Assembly (NCBI GenBank): GCA_964020155.1
Contig: OZ026568.1
Coordinates: 1,437,040-1,462,039 of the forward strand
DNA length: 25,000 nt
Origin: Chondrilla cf. caribensis
Lineage: Eukaryota; Porifera; Demospongiae; Chondrillida; Chondrillidae
Direction: 5' to 3'
Of the stretch, positions 9,863 to 19,110 are shown one piece after another. How positions within the stretch are numbered: position 1 is the first letter of the stretch; each line of letters opens with the position of its first letter. The notes beneath the pieces are model-generated. The model ran no database searches. It was given only the letters and a program-made list of their open reading frames with translations, and had not been told where the DNA came from. The translations under genes were made by a program, and so were the position numbers.

Positions 9863-9898
9863 GTACATGTGTGTGTGTACGTGTGTGTGTGTGTGTTC
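9719..9898 (+). repeat. Intron 1 (GT)n microsatellite with GGT run, copy A
   Basis: A long GT tract with interruptions, led by a GTGGTGGTGGTGG stretch, fills most of intron 1. TTGGACAAGGTGTG occurs twice just before it, so the exon 1 donor AAG|GTGTGT has a duplicate 39 nt on. Frames through it (poly-Val/Cys, poly-Thr/His) are translation artefacts. Confidence 0.95.
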
Positions 9899-10488
9899 AC
9901 ACGTTTCAATGCTGTGTAGGATGAGAATACACCATTACATCTGGCTGCTCAGTCTGGTCTACTTGGATGTGTTGAAGTAAGTGTGTACCTGTACCAACGT
10001 ATGTATGAATGTATGTATGTAATGTATTGTACAATTTATATGTACAGTCGAACCTTGTTAACACAAAATCTCTACATCATAAGATTATCGTTAAGTCCCT
10101 ACATTTTCAGCTGATGTACGTGTGCATTATGTGAGTACTGTCAACATGAAATGCTTTTAGCATGAAATTGTGGAATTGTCCATAGAGTATTGCGTTAAGG
10201 AGGTACAACTGTACATCGGTGTGTACGTGGTGTGCTTTGTATGTATGTATATTGTGTATACCTACGTATGTACGTACGTACATGTACATACGTAAATGTA
10301 TCAAGAGATTCTGTATGCACCATGCACATGTGCTTATTGTACTCTCTTCTAACGCCAACACCCAGCTTCTCTTGGCTTATGGGTCTCCGTTGTTGATAAA
10401 GAACACTTTGGGAAAGACTCCATGTGATTTGGCATCAGATTCTGGTCAATTTGTCGTAGTAAAACTACTGGAGCCCAAGATGGTGTTT

Positions 10489-10890
10489 GTAGTGAGTGAA
10501 TGTGTAGAGTACTATATGTGTGTGTAGAGTGTTGTGTGTAATATCCTGTGAGTGTTGTGTGTGAGGTTGTGTGTAGTGTTCTGTGAGTGTTGTGTGTAGA
10601 GTGCTGTGTGTGAGTGTGTGTGTATGTAGAGTGTTGTGTGTAGTGTGCTGTGAGTGTGTAGAGTGTTGTGTGTAGTGTGCTGTGAGTGTGTAGAGCGCTG
10701 TGTGTAGTGTGCTGTGAGTGAGTGTGTAGAGTGCTGTGTGTGAGTGTGTGTGTATGTAGTGTTGTGTGTAGTGTGCTGTGAGTGTTGTGTGTGAGTGTGT
10801 AGAGTGCTGTGTGTGAGGTTGTGTGTAGTGTGCTGTGAGTTTATATAGAGTGCTGTGTGTAGTGGGCTGTGAGTGACTGTGTGTGGTGAA
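10489..10890 (+). repeat. Intron 3 GT-rich minisatellite, copy A
   Basis: Imperfect tandem units combining GTGTGTAGAGTG, TTGTGTGTAGTG and TGCTGTGAGTG fill intron 3 directly after the exon 3 donor. The minus-strand Thr/His/Ser-rich frame over it is an artefact of composition. Confidence 0.9.
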
Positions 10891-11494
10891 CTTACTTGTA
10901 ACTTGCAATTTTTGACATTTTTTTAATCCCAATTCTCATTTGTAGCCAACAGAAAAATCAGAAATGGAAACAGACAATGACCTCTCCTTCAGGGCAAGGG
11001 TACGCCTGATCTCACATTTGAATGGCGAGAGTTGGCTTTACTTCATTTTTGTGTGGAGACCGTTTTTCTACCAGCTAATGTACTCGGTGTTGTGGGAATG
11101 TGTCTTGTCATCTAGGAATGAATCCATTTATCTCTATTTGTGTGTGCCAGACCTACACAATGCAGCACCCAGAAGGATTGCACGAGATGAAGGAGGAGCT
11201 TGTGAAGGAGTTGAAGGCAAAACTGATGGTACCCACAGACGTGCGGGCTTTGCTATCCTTGTCTGTGCCTAAATGTGGAGAGATCAAGCTCCATTCATTT
11301 GCAGCTGAGTTGCTGCTGGTCCATTATGGTGAGGAGAATATGTCCGCTATTTGCTATATATCATGTGACTGACACATGACTTCTTTCCCAATAGACTGGT
11401 CCATAGAGAAGGTACTTGAAGTATGGAAAAAAGATGCTTTTGAAACTTTGAAAGATGCAAAACTTAAACTTGATGAAAGTCTATGTAAGAGTTA

Positions 11495-11500
11495 CACACA

Positions 11501-11562
<62 letters not shown>
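11495..11562 (+). repeat. Intron 6 (CA)n microsatellite, copy A
   Basis: A nearly pure CA run with one CGCGCG interruption begins about 10 nt after the exon 6 donor (TAT|GTAAGA). On the transcript it is complementary to the (UG)n tract of intron 1. Confidence 0.95.
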
Positions 11563-11563
<1 letters not shown>

Positions 11564-12101
11564 CATCATTGTGTAGTCACATCAATTGCATGTGCAACCT
11601 GCACTTCAATGTGCATGGTCTAATTCTTTATCTACTCTTGTAGTTGTAGTTCATGAACATCTCCCAAAGCCCTTGTCAACACATTATAATGGGAATTTTG
11701 ATGACGAGTTCAGAAGTCTAGAGCCGCCACTGCAGAGTCTACAACCAGCAGGGAACTTCGAGGTTAGTGAGAGGGTGATGGATGGCTTCCCTCCAACCTG
11801 TCCTGTTCTGAGCACACATCCCTGATCTGCTGTGCCTCACCTGGGACTTTGTTTGCTACAGTACATAGAACAGACTCACTTATACGCTTACCTCTAAGCT
11901 CTCCTCTGAACTCATCCCTGCAGTGTACAATTTGCTATGTCAATACTTACATACTGTGTAGCACAGCCTACATACATGCATCAGTGTACCAATTGGAGAG
12001 TGTGTGTTAGAAGAAATGAGTTTGTGGCGCTTGTACCCTATGTACGTACCCTCTAATGTGCACAGCCATCATGTAAAATCTGTTGTTGTTGTTGTTTACA
12101 G

Positions 12102-12621
12102 ATTCCAGTGATGAATTTGTTATTGTTATGCATTCCACCGTGCTTTGATCCGAATGCTCCCCTCACTGCTGCTAGACAGACTCAGCAGAACGCTGTTGAG
12201 GACAGGACCAACGACAGGAATAACACTATTTGTGGAGAAGACAGCATTGGGGGGCAACCGGACTGGGAGGTGCTGTCCTCGCCAGACGGACCACCCCAGC
12301 CTATTCCTCAACTAGGACCCAATCCGGACAACACCAGCCCACGTGTTTCACCAAATGCCACACCGAAGCAGGCCAGGAGGGATGCCAGCAACTTCAAGTT
12401 TCATAGGAAGACCCTTGGTGAGGCCACCATCAAGGAGCCTCTCACCATAGCCACTGGTCTGGTCAATACGTTCACCAACTATGTCAAGGACATCCACGTC
12501 CACCACCGCCCACAGGACTCCCCAGCTGGGGACATTAGGCTTGAACTCGTTGATAACAACCAGAATATTTGTGGACAGAATGACCTCAACACCCCTTTCG
12601 AAGGTGGATGAGGACTTTTAG
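12102..12621 (+). CDS. Exon 8 of copy A: NBR1-like LIR and amphipathic region
   Basis: The acceptor TTGTTTACAG opens the exon. In one frame it begins SSDEFVIV, an acidic/aromatic LIR (ATG8-binding) pattern. In the next frame it reads IPPCFDPNAPL. Together these mirror the SSEDYIII...PECFD region of human NBR1, but they are out of frame, as if about 4 nt (around 12128-12131) were added. The IPPCFD frame stays open to 12611 and includes TIATGLVNTFTNYVKDI, an amphipathic stretch in the place of the NBR1 J helix. A 5-bp loss relative to copy B (GGA|TGAGG against GGATCAGATGAGG) creates TGA at 12609-12611. The donor is TAG|GTACGT (CAG|GTACGT in B). Confidence 0.6.
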
Positions 12622-12742
12622 GTACGTATGTTTGTATGTATGTACATATTTGCTGCTGTGTGTGTTACAGCACTTGTCTGTGTGTGTCTGCCTCACTGTA
12701 TGTTCTCCCGATGTTATATTCATCCATCTTGTTTGTCCGTAG

Positions 12743-13069
12743 GATGCCTGTACAGATTTGGTTGACCAAAATATACTTGACTCAGTTGAAGTCGTTCAGC
12801 AGGTTGGAGACTCCGACAAATATACTCCAGAGCTCAAACAAGAGTCTACAGTAGAGAACACACAGGAAGGTATCCAATGTGAAGGAGACAGTTGTGATAT
12901 CACTTCTACCACGCCTGCTTTCAAGCTTTCAAAGAAGTACACACCTCCACAGGCAAAGTGGGCACCTCCTAAAGAACCCACTAATCTCGTGGATACGCTG
13001 GTGAGCATGGGATTCCCGAATCGCCACCTGAAAATGAGGAGCTGTTGTAGAAGCACAACAACCACATAA
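12743..13069 (+). CDS. Last exon of copy A: acidic linker and damaged C-terminal UBA
   Basis: The acceptor CCGTAG leads, in phase 0, into DACTDLVDQNILDSVEVV, a polar linker, the Pro-rich YTPPQAKWAPPKEPTN, and then LVDTLVSMGFPNRHL, the first helix and MGF loop of a UBA domain. After HL the open frame reads into a Cys/Thr tail and stops at 13067-13069. A shifted frame instead holds EELL, then a TAG, then KHNNHIRAVVNDLLDRQS and a TGA at 13105-13107. That is the expected rest of an NBR1-type UBA. Copy B has the same frame break and the same TAG, so both predate the A/B duplication. Confidence 0.6.
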   Translation, partial: DACTDLVDQNILDSVEVVQQVGDSDKYTPELKQESTVENTQEGIQCEGDSCDITSTTPAFKLSKKYTPPQAKWAPPKEPTNLVDTLVSMGFPNRHLKMRSCCRSTTTT

Positions 13070-13107
13070 GAGCTGTTGTGAATGACCTCCTCGACCGCCA
13101 GAGTTGA

Positions 13108-13570
13108 ACTTTCTGTGTGTAATTCACCTACCTACCCACAATAATAATGAAATGTTTCATAGTTTAGCACCCACACCCAAACACACACACACACACACTG
13201 CATATTAGACTTATTATTACGAATATCTCTATTTCAGACGTATGTATGTAATAATTTTGTGAGTGTGTTAAAATGATTTTATAAATTTATGCTGATGCAT
13301 ACAACTTCATATTATGTGTATTAGTCTATTGTTTAATTATGATTTGTGCATTGAAAAGTAGTTACGTGGGTCAAAGTCTGATCCTATTACACCAAACTCT
13401 CCAAACCAACAAGTATCCCCCCCCCCCCCCCACACACACACTGGAACTACTTAGGCATCTCGTTTTGGGCTTCAAGGTTATTACATTTGGCATACCCATT
13501 ATGCCCGAATTCCAGACCAATTTCTAATTCTTGGAATTTCAAAATAGAGCATCTTTTTCAAGCAACCCCT
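13108..13570 (+). other. 3' flank of copy A with CA and poly-C tracts
   Basis: This is the shared 3' flank, matching 17470-17912 beside copy B. It holds a short CA run (13182-13198), a C-run with CA tail (about 13418-13440) and the downstream member of the 52-bp flanking repeat (13507-13558). No AATAAA was identified close to the stop. Similarity between units A and B ends after CAAGCAACCCCT. Confidence 0.6.
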
Positions 13571-13756
13571 AAAAATTAATTTTAGAGTACCCAATCAGCG
13601 ATAACAATCACTTATTAGTAGCTACCACTAGTCTATACATAATATTGTTGTCAATCATTCCTGCATTGTCGTGCATATGCTGCCTATATATAGTGCTCCC
13701 CATTTGTGTGGTACACGTAGTGATTGTATAATGATGCATACAACATACAGTACATT
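13571..13756. other. Spacer between units A and B
   Basis: About 185 bp lie between the end of unit A similarity and the start of unit B similarity. No repeat of the neighbouring kinds and no gene was recognised. It ends at the ATGATGG that marks the shared SINE-side boundary. Confidence 0.4.
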
Positions 13757-13803
13757 GTAATGATGGTTTATGGAGTCTTGAGTTGAAAAAAAATAAATAA
13801 AAA

Positions 13804-14085
13804 GGTCACCCACTCGGGGTCGAACAAACCCATGGTCGGCTTTATAGGGACTTTCCACAGATACTGTGTACTTGGTCATTCCGCGAATGCTGAAGACACT
13901 ATTCTAGCTGGGAGGTCAGCCGCGAGTCCCAAAGCTCCCCCCTACGGTTCTTTGTAGAGAGTATTGCGACTGACCACCAGGAAGTGAGCTCTTTTTTTTC
14001 AGAGAAAAAAACCGTCCTTTCGAAGTTTCGAACCCGCGACCTGGAGCCTAGAGTCGTGTCACCTGACCAACCGGCTACCGTGACC
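13804..14085 (-). mobile_element. tRNA-derived SINE-like element (unit B)
   Basis: This is the counterpart of 8601-8883, with the same ends (GGTCAC/GTGACC), A-box-like and B-box segments and few substitutions. It was carried along by the segmental duplication rather than inserted anew, because the flanks on the gene side match too. Confidence 0.55.
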
Positions 14086-14236
14086 TATCTATTTTATTAT
14101 TACTATCTGCGCTATATATAGTTGCCCTAAGTGTACAATTTGATAAAAAATGATAAAAGTGGAGTCGCAGAAGCCTTCCCCAGCACTCAAAATACTTGGA
14201 CGTCTACTTTAGGTTTGGAAAAACCTTCGCTGGAGA

Positions 14237-14243
14237 TATAAAG
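14237..14243 (+). promoter_or_regulatory. Candidate TATA box of gene copy B
   Basis: TATAAAG is kept in the same context as in copy A, about 190 bp before the conserved ATG at 14435. Copy B carries a short AT insertion (AAATATTATAATAG) between box and ATG. Confidence 0.3.
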
Positions 14244-14912
14244 TTCGGCGAAGCCGTTTCGCTTGAATTCTAGCCGAATTTCTAATTCTCGGCCTTTTGA
14301 AATCGGCCATCTTTTTGCGCAATATGAAATATTATAATAGAAATTCACTGTTTCAGTTACGTGTGAGAACACAAATATGACATTATGTTACCTAAAGACT
14401 CGTGACAGATTCTAATGATCAGTGCTTACTGGAGATGGGTGCAGTGGAAACGAAGTTCTTTCAGTTTTTACTAACCGAAGAAGAACGGAAAGATGACAGT
14501 AAGAAGGAACCCAAATGGAAATTACCTGGAGAAGAAGAGATCCTTCGGAAAATGCAGTCTTCGGAATCCGATATATCCTAATAAACACATGGGACCCAGT
14601 CCTTCCAACGACACGCCTCTGATATACGCTGTCAGGTTCGAGCACATACATTTCCTGAACGAATGCCTTCGATTTGGCGGTGACCCTTTCGTAACTAGCA
14701 CCAATGGTCAGACAGCCTTTCATGTAGCGTGTGCTTCTTCTTGTTCGAGTCAGAGAACAGACAAAAAGAGAAAGGAACTCCTCCAAATGCTCTTAGACCA
14801 ACCCGTGAAGAAAGAATATCAACTACCGTTTATCAATGGTTCGGACCGCGAGAGGAGAAATGGAATGGACAAGAGTTATGTTTATCATCCGTCTGTGTGT
14901 CTGTTGGACAAG

Positions 14913-14973
14913 GTGTGTTGTGTGTGGTGTGTGTGTCTGTTGGACAAGGTGTGGTGGTGGTGGTGTGTGTGTG

Positions 14974-15040
<67 letters not shown>

Positions 15041-15112
15041 TGTGCGTGTGCGTGTGTGTGCGTGTGCGTGCATGTGTGTGTGTGTGTGTGTGTGTACGTG
15101 TGTGTGTGTGTG
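14913..15112 (+). repeat. Intron 1 (GT)n microsatellite, copy B
   Basis: This is the counterpart of the copy A tract, with a longer variable right part (TTTGTGTGCGTGTGCG, CATGTGTG). The same duplicated TTGGACAAGGTGTG precedes it. Confidence 0.95.
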
Positions 15113-15462
15113 TTCACACGTTTCAATGCTGTGTAGGATGAGAATACACCATTACATCTGGCTGTTCAGTCTGGTCTACTTGGATGTGTTGAAGTAAGTG
15201 TGTACCTGTACCAACGTATGTATGAATGTCTGTATGTAATGTATTGTACAATTTATATGTACAGTCGAACCTTATTAATACAAAATCTCTACATCATAAG
15301 ATTATCGTTAAGTCCCTACATTTTCAGCTGATGTACATGTGCATTATGTGAGTACTGTCAACATGAAATGCTTTTAGCATGGAATTGTGGAATTGTCCAT
15401 AGAGTATTGCATTAAGGAGGTACAACTGTACATTGGTGCGTACGTGGTGTGCTTTGTATATA

Positions 15463-15713
15463 TGTATGTGAGTGTGTGTGTATGTAGAGTGTTGTGTGTA
15501 GTGTTCTGTGAGTGTTGTGTGTGAGTGTGTAGTGTTGTGTGAGTGTGTGTGTATGTAGAGTGTTGTGTGTAGTGTGCTGTGAGTGTTGTGTGTGAGTGTG
15601 TAGAGTGCTGTGTGTGAGGTTGTGTGTAGTGTGCTGTGAGTGTTGTGTGTGAGTGTGTATGTATGTAGAGTGCTGTGTGTGAGTGTGTGTGTATGTAGAG
15701 TGTTGTGTGTGGT
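15463..15713 (+). repeat. GT-rich minisatellite where introns 2 and 3 are fused, copy B
   Basis: The same GTGTGTAGAGTG/GTGCTGTGAGTG units as intron 3 of copy A follow directly on intron 2 sequence. Exon 3 and about 350 bp present in copy A are absent, so deletion probably occurred within repeated GTATGTATGT-like sequence. Confidence 0.85.
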
Positions 15714-16318
15714 GAAATTACTTGTAACTTGCAATTTTTGACATTTTTTCTATCCCAATTCTCATTTGTAGCCAACAGAAAAATCAGAAATGGAAACAGA
15801 CAATGACTTCTCCTTCAGGGCAAGGGTATGTGTGATCCTCATATTTGAATGGCGAGAGTTGGCTTTACTTCATTTTTGTGTGGAGACCGTTATTCTACCA
15901 GCTAGTGTACTCGGTGTTGTGGGAATGTGTCTTGTCATCTAGGAATGAATCCATTTATCTCTATTTGTGTGTGCCAGACCTACACAATGCAGCACCCAGA
16001 AGGATTGCACGAGATGAAGGAGGAGCTTGTGAAGGAGTTGAAGGCAAAACTGACGGTACCCACAGACGTGCGGGCTTTGCTATCCCTGTCTGTGCCTAAA
16101 TGTGGAGAGATCAAGCTCCATTCATTTGCAGCTGAGTTGCTGCTGGTCCATTATGGTGAGGAGAATATGTCCGCTATTTGCTATATATCATGTGACTGTC
16201 ACATGACTTCTTTCCCAATAGACTGGTCCATAGAGAAGGTACTTGAAGTATGGAAAAAAGATGCTTTTGAAACTTTGAAAGATGCAAAACTTAAACTTGA
16301 TGAAAGTCTATGTAAGAG

Positions 16319-16320
<2 letters not shown>

Positions 16321-16389
<69 letters not shown>
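16321..16389 (+). repeat. Intron 6 (CA)n microsatellite, copy B
   Basis: A pure CA run of about 69 nt starts right after the exon 6 donor region. It lacks the CGCG interruption of copy A. Confidence 0.95.
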
Positions 16390-16390
<1 letters not shown>

Positions 16391-17860
16391 CATCATTGTG
16401 TAGTCACATCAATTGCATGTGCAACCTGCACTTCAATGTGCATTGTCTAATTCTTTATTTACTATTGCAGTTATACGCTCACCTCTAAGCTCTCCTCTGA
16501 ACTCATCCCTGCAGTGTACAATTTGCTATGTCAATACTTACATACTGTGTAGCACAGCCTACATACATGCATCAGTGTACCAATTGGAGAGTGTGTGTTA
16601 GAAGAAATGAGTTTGTGGTGCTTGTACCCTATGTACGTACCCTCTAATGTGCACAGCCTATTCCTCAACTAGGACCTAATCCGGACAACACCAGCCCACG
16701 TGTTTCACCAAATGCCACACCCAAGCAGGCCAGGAGGGATGCCAGCAACTTCAAGTTTCATAGGAAGACCCTTGGTGAGGCCACCATCAAGGAGCCTCTC
16801 ACCATAGCCACTGGTCTGGTCAATACGTTCACCAACTATGTCAAGGACATCCACGTCCACCACCGCCCACAGGACTCCCCAGCTGGGGACATTAGGCTTG
16901 AACCCGTTGATAACAACCAGAATATTTGTGGACAGAATGACCTCAACACCCCTTTCGAAGGTGGATCAGATGAGGACTTTCAGGTACGTATGTTTGTATG
17001 TATGTACATATTTGCTGCTGTGTGTGTTACAGCACTTGTCTGTGTGTGTCTACCTCACTGTATGTTCTCCCGATGTTATATTCATCCATCTTGTTTATCC
17101 GTAGGATGCCTGTACAGATTTGGTTGACCAAAATATACTTGACTCAGTTGAAGTCGTTCAGCAGGTTGGAGACTCTGACAAATATACTCCAGAGCTCGAA
17201 CAAGAGTCTACAGTAGAGAACACACAGGAAGGTATCCAATGTGAAGGAGACAGTTGTGATAACACTTCTACCACGCCTGCTTTCAAGCTTTCAAAGAAGT
17301 ACACACCTCCACAGGCAAAGTGGGCACCTCCTAAAGAACCCACTAATCTCGTGGATACGCTGGTGAGCATGGGATTCCCGAATCACCACCTGAAAATAAG
17401 GAGCTGTTGTAGAAGCACAACAACCACATAAGAGCTGTTGTGAATGACCTCCTCGACTGCCAGAGTTGAACTTTCTGTGTGTAATTCACCTACTTACCCA
17501 CAATAATAATGAAATGTTTCATAGTTTAGCACCCACACCCAAACACACACACACACTGCATATTAAAATTATTATTACGAATATCTCTATTTCATATGTA
17601 TGTATGTATTAATTTTGTGAGTGTGTTAAAATGATTTTTATAAATTTATGCTGATGCATACAACTTCATATTATGTGTATTAGTGTATTGTTTAAATATG
17701 TTTTGTGCATTGAAAGGTAGTTACGTGGGTCAAAGTCTGATCCTATTACACCAAACTCTCCAAACCAACAAGTATTCCCCCCCACACACACACACTGGAA
17801 CTACTTAGGCATCTCGTTTTGGGCTTAGAGGTTATTATGTTTGGCATACCCCTTGTGCCC

Positions 17861-17902
17861 GAATTCCAGATTTCTTGGAATTTCAAAATAGGGCATCTTT
17901 TT
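17861..17902 (+). repeat. Gene-flanking direct repeat, downstream member of copy B (shortened)
   Basis: GAATTCCAGA...TTTCTTGGAATTTC...GCATCTTTTT matches 13507-13558 except for loss of about 10 bp in the middle. Its upstream partner is at 14265-14316. Confidence 0.45.
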
Positions 17903-17914
17903 CAAGCAACCCCT

Positions 17915-19059
17915 ATAAGCACCTTTGAATGTAGCTGGAGTTACGGGCCACCTATTGAGATGGAAACTGTTTCAGAAGTTAGTTTACGTCCCCAGATAAA
18001 TCTGTCTAAAATATCAAGTTGACACCCCCCCCGCCTCCATGATCTATGCCAAAAGGTGTTTTATCTCCTATACTCTACCATACGTACAATTAATGTCATA
18101 CATTGGAAATGTATTAAACACCTTCAAATGTAGCTGGGGTTACGAGTTAGCTACAGAAATGGAAAACATACATACATGACACGTCATGACACATACATGC
18201 ATGACATGTCCCCTCCCCTGTGAGTTATGCAAAAAGGTGCTTGACGTTCTCTCTCCTATGTACTCTCCCATACGTACATTGAAAAATATTATGCACCTCC
18301 GAATGTAGCTCAGGTTACAGAATAGTAATGGAAATGGAAATTGCTTGAGAAGTTAGTTTACGTCCCAGCTAGGTCTGTCTATGTCCATACATTGAAAATA
18401 TATTAAGCACCTTTGAATGTAGTTGGGGTTACGGGTCGCCAGTTAGGTCTGTCTAAAATGTCACATTGACACGCTCCCTCCCCCATGAGCTATGCAAAAA
18501 GGTGATTAGTATTTTCTCTTCCATACTCTCCCGTACTTTGAAAATATATTAAGCACCTTCAAATGCAGTTGGGGTTACGAGCCACCTATTGAGATGGGAA
18601 CTGTTTCAGAAGTTAGTTCATGTCCCCAACTAGATCTGTCTAAATTATCACATAGACACGTCCCCTCCCTCATGAGCTATACATAAAGGTGCTAAGCGTT
18701 TTCTCTCCTATCCTCTCCCATACAAACGAGTTAGCTTTGGAAATGGGAATAGTTTCACAAGTTAGTTCACGTCCCTAACTAGGTCTGTCTAAAATATCAC
18801 ATTGACACGCCCCCTCCCCCATGAGCTATGCATAAAGGTGCTTAGCGATTTCTCTCCTATACCCTCCCATATGTACGTACATTGGAAATATATTGAGCAC
18901 CTCCAAATGTAGCTGGGGTTACAAGTTAGCTACGGAAATGGGGATAGTTTCACAAGTTAGTTCATGTCCCCAGCTAGATTTGTCTATAATATCAAGTTGA
19001 TACGTTTTCTCTCCCATGAGCTATGCAAAAAGGTGCTTAGCGTTTTCTCTCCTATACAC
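17915..19059 (-). repeat. Diverged satellite monomers in inverted orientation
   Basis: Reverse-complement forms of the ~187-bp satellite recur: AAAGGTGCTTAGCG-like blocks near 18053, 18236, 18497, 18688, 18834 and 19030, with GTAGCTGGGGTTACG and AGTTAGTTCATGTCCCC between. They are more diverged and more irregular in length than the forward arrays. A small CATGAC/GTCATG-rich patch with nested palindromes lies at about 18170-18205. The 67-codon frame at 17819-18022 is repeat-derived. Confidence 0.75.
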
Positions 19060-19110
19060 TCCCATGTGTAGGAGAGAAAATGCTAAGCACCTTTTTGAAT
19101 AGCTCATGGG
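19013..19110. repeat. Long palindrome at the satellite orientation switch
   Basis: The arm at 19013-19059 (CCCATGAGCTATGCAAAAAG through CTATACAC) and the arm at 19066-19110 (GTGTAGGAGAGAAAATGC through GCTCATGGG) are near-perfect reverse complements of about 45 bp. The spacer is TCCCAT. Monomers to the left run on the minus strand and those to the right on the plus strand, so this is the inversion point of the array. Confidence 0.85.

Larger units (their letters stand above)
9220..13069 (+). pseudogene. Ankyrin/ANKIB1-like + NBR1-C-terminal-like fusion gene, copy A (disrupted)
   Basis: Nine exons join with matching phases: 9220-9723, 9920-9976, 10366-10488, 10946-10999, 11151-11328, 11395-11484, 11644-11762 (or 11766), 12102-12621 and 12743-13069. 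The protein starts MGAVETKF, with Gly2 and Thr6 suiting N-myristoylation. It then has an ankyrin repeat (NDTPLIYAV...NGQTAFHVAC), a second over exons 2-3 (DENTPLHLAAQSG, LLLAYGSP, KTPCDLA, ending PKMVF), and an Ariadne-type UBA-like stretch (FAAELLLVHYDWSIEKVLEVW); this order matches human ANKIB1. Exon 8 holds an NBR1-like LIR region and exon 9 a C-terminal UBA. The RING-IBR-RING and the PB1/ZZ/FW domains are absent. Lesions: TAG at 9340-9342 (CAG in B and C), a frame break in the LIR near 12128, a 5-bp loss near 12607 giving TGA, and a UBA frame break. If transcribed it might link ubiquitin and ATG8, but as it stands it looks decayed. Translation from Met 9400 could bypass the first stop. Confidence 0.7.
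14435..17431 (+). pseudogene. Ankyrin/NBR1-like fusion gene, copy B (degraded)
   Basis: Recognisable exons are 14435-14912, 15137-15193, 15772-15825, 15978-16155, 16222-16311, the 3' part of exon 8 at 16657-16983, and the last exon 17105-17431. A 26-bp deletion near 14575 puts the conserved ATG frame into a TAA at 14579-14581; an ATG at 14493 in another frame would read into the ankyrin repeat. Exon 3 (second half of ankyrin repeat 2), exon 7 and the 5' part of exon 8 with its acceptor and LIR motif are missing. The exon 8 loss joins at a shared CAGCC, a microhomology deletion of about 234 bp relative to A. At the 5-bp site broken in A, B keeps GGATCAGATGAGGAC and donor CAG|GTACGT. B has the same UBA damage as A. 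With exons 6 and 8 now out of phase, a full product is very unlikely. Confidence 0.7.

Noticed and set aside
9540..9980. Long frames rich in Val/Cys or Thr/His over the GT tracts (also 14833-15197)
   Set aside because: They translate the intron 1 microsatellite in several frames and both strands, which is expected of (GT)n and not evidence of genes.
10465..10932. 155-codon minus-strand Thr/His/Ser-rich frame (also 15324-15775)
   Set aside because: It lies wholly on the intron 3 minisatellite of the plus-strand gene; its composition explains the lack of stops.
11100..13069. A RING-IBR-RING or FW domain hidden between exons
   Set aside because: No Cys/His-rich RING pattern or FW-like Trp spacing was found in any plus-strand frame here; a profile search would be needed to exclude a decayed one.
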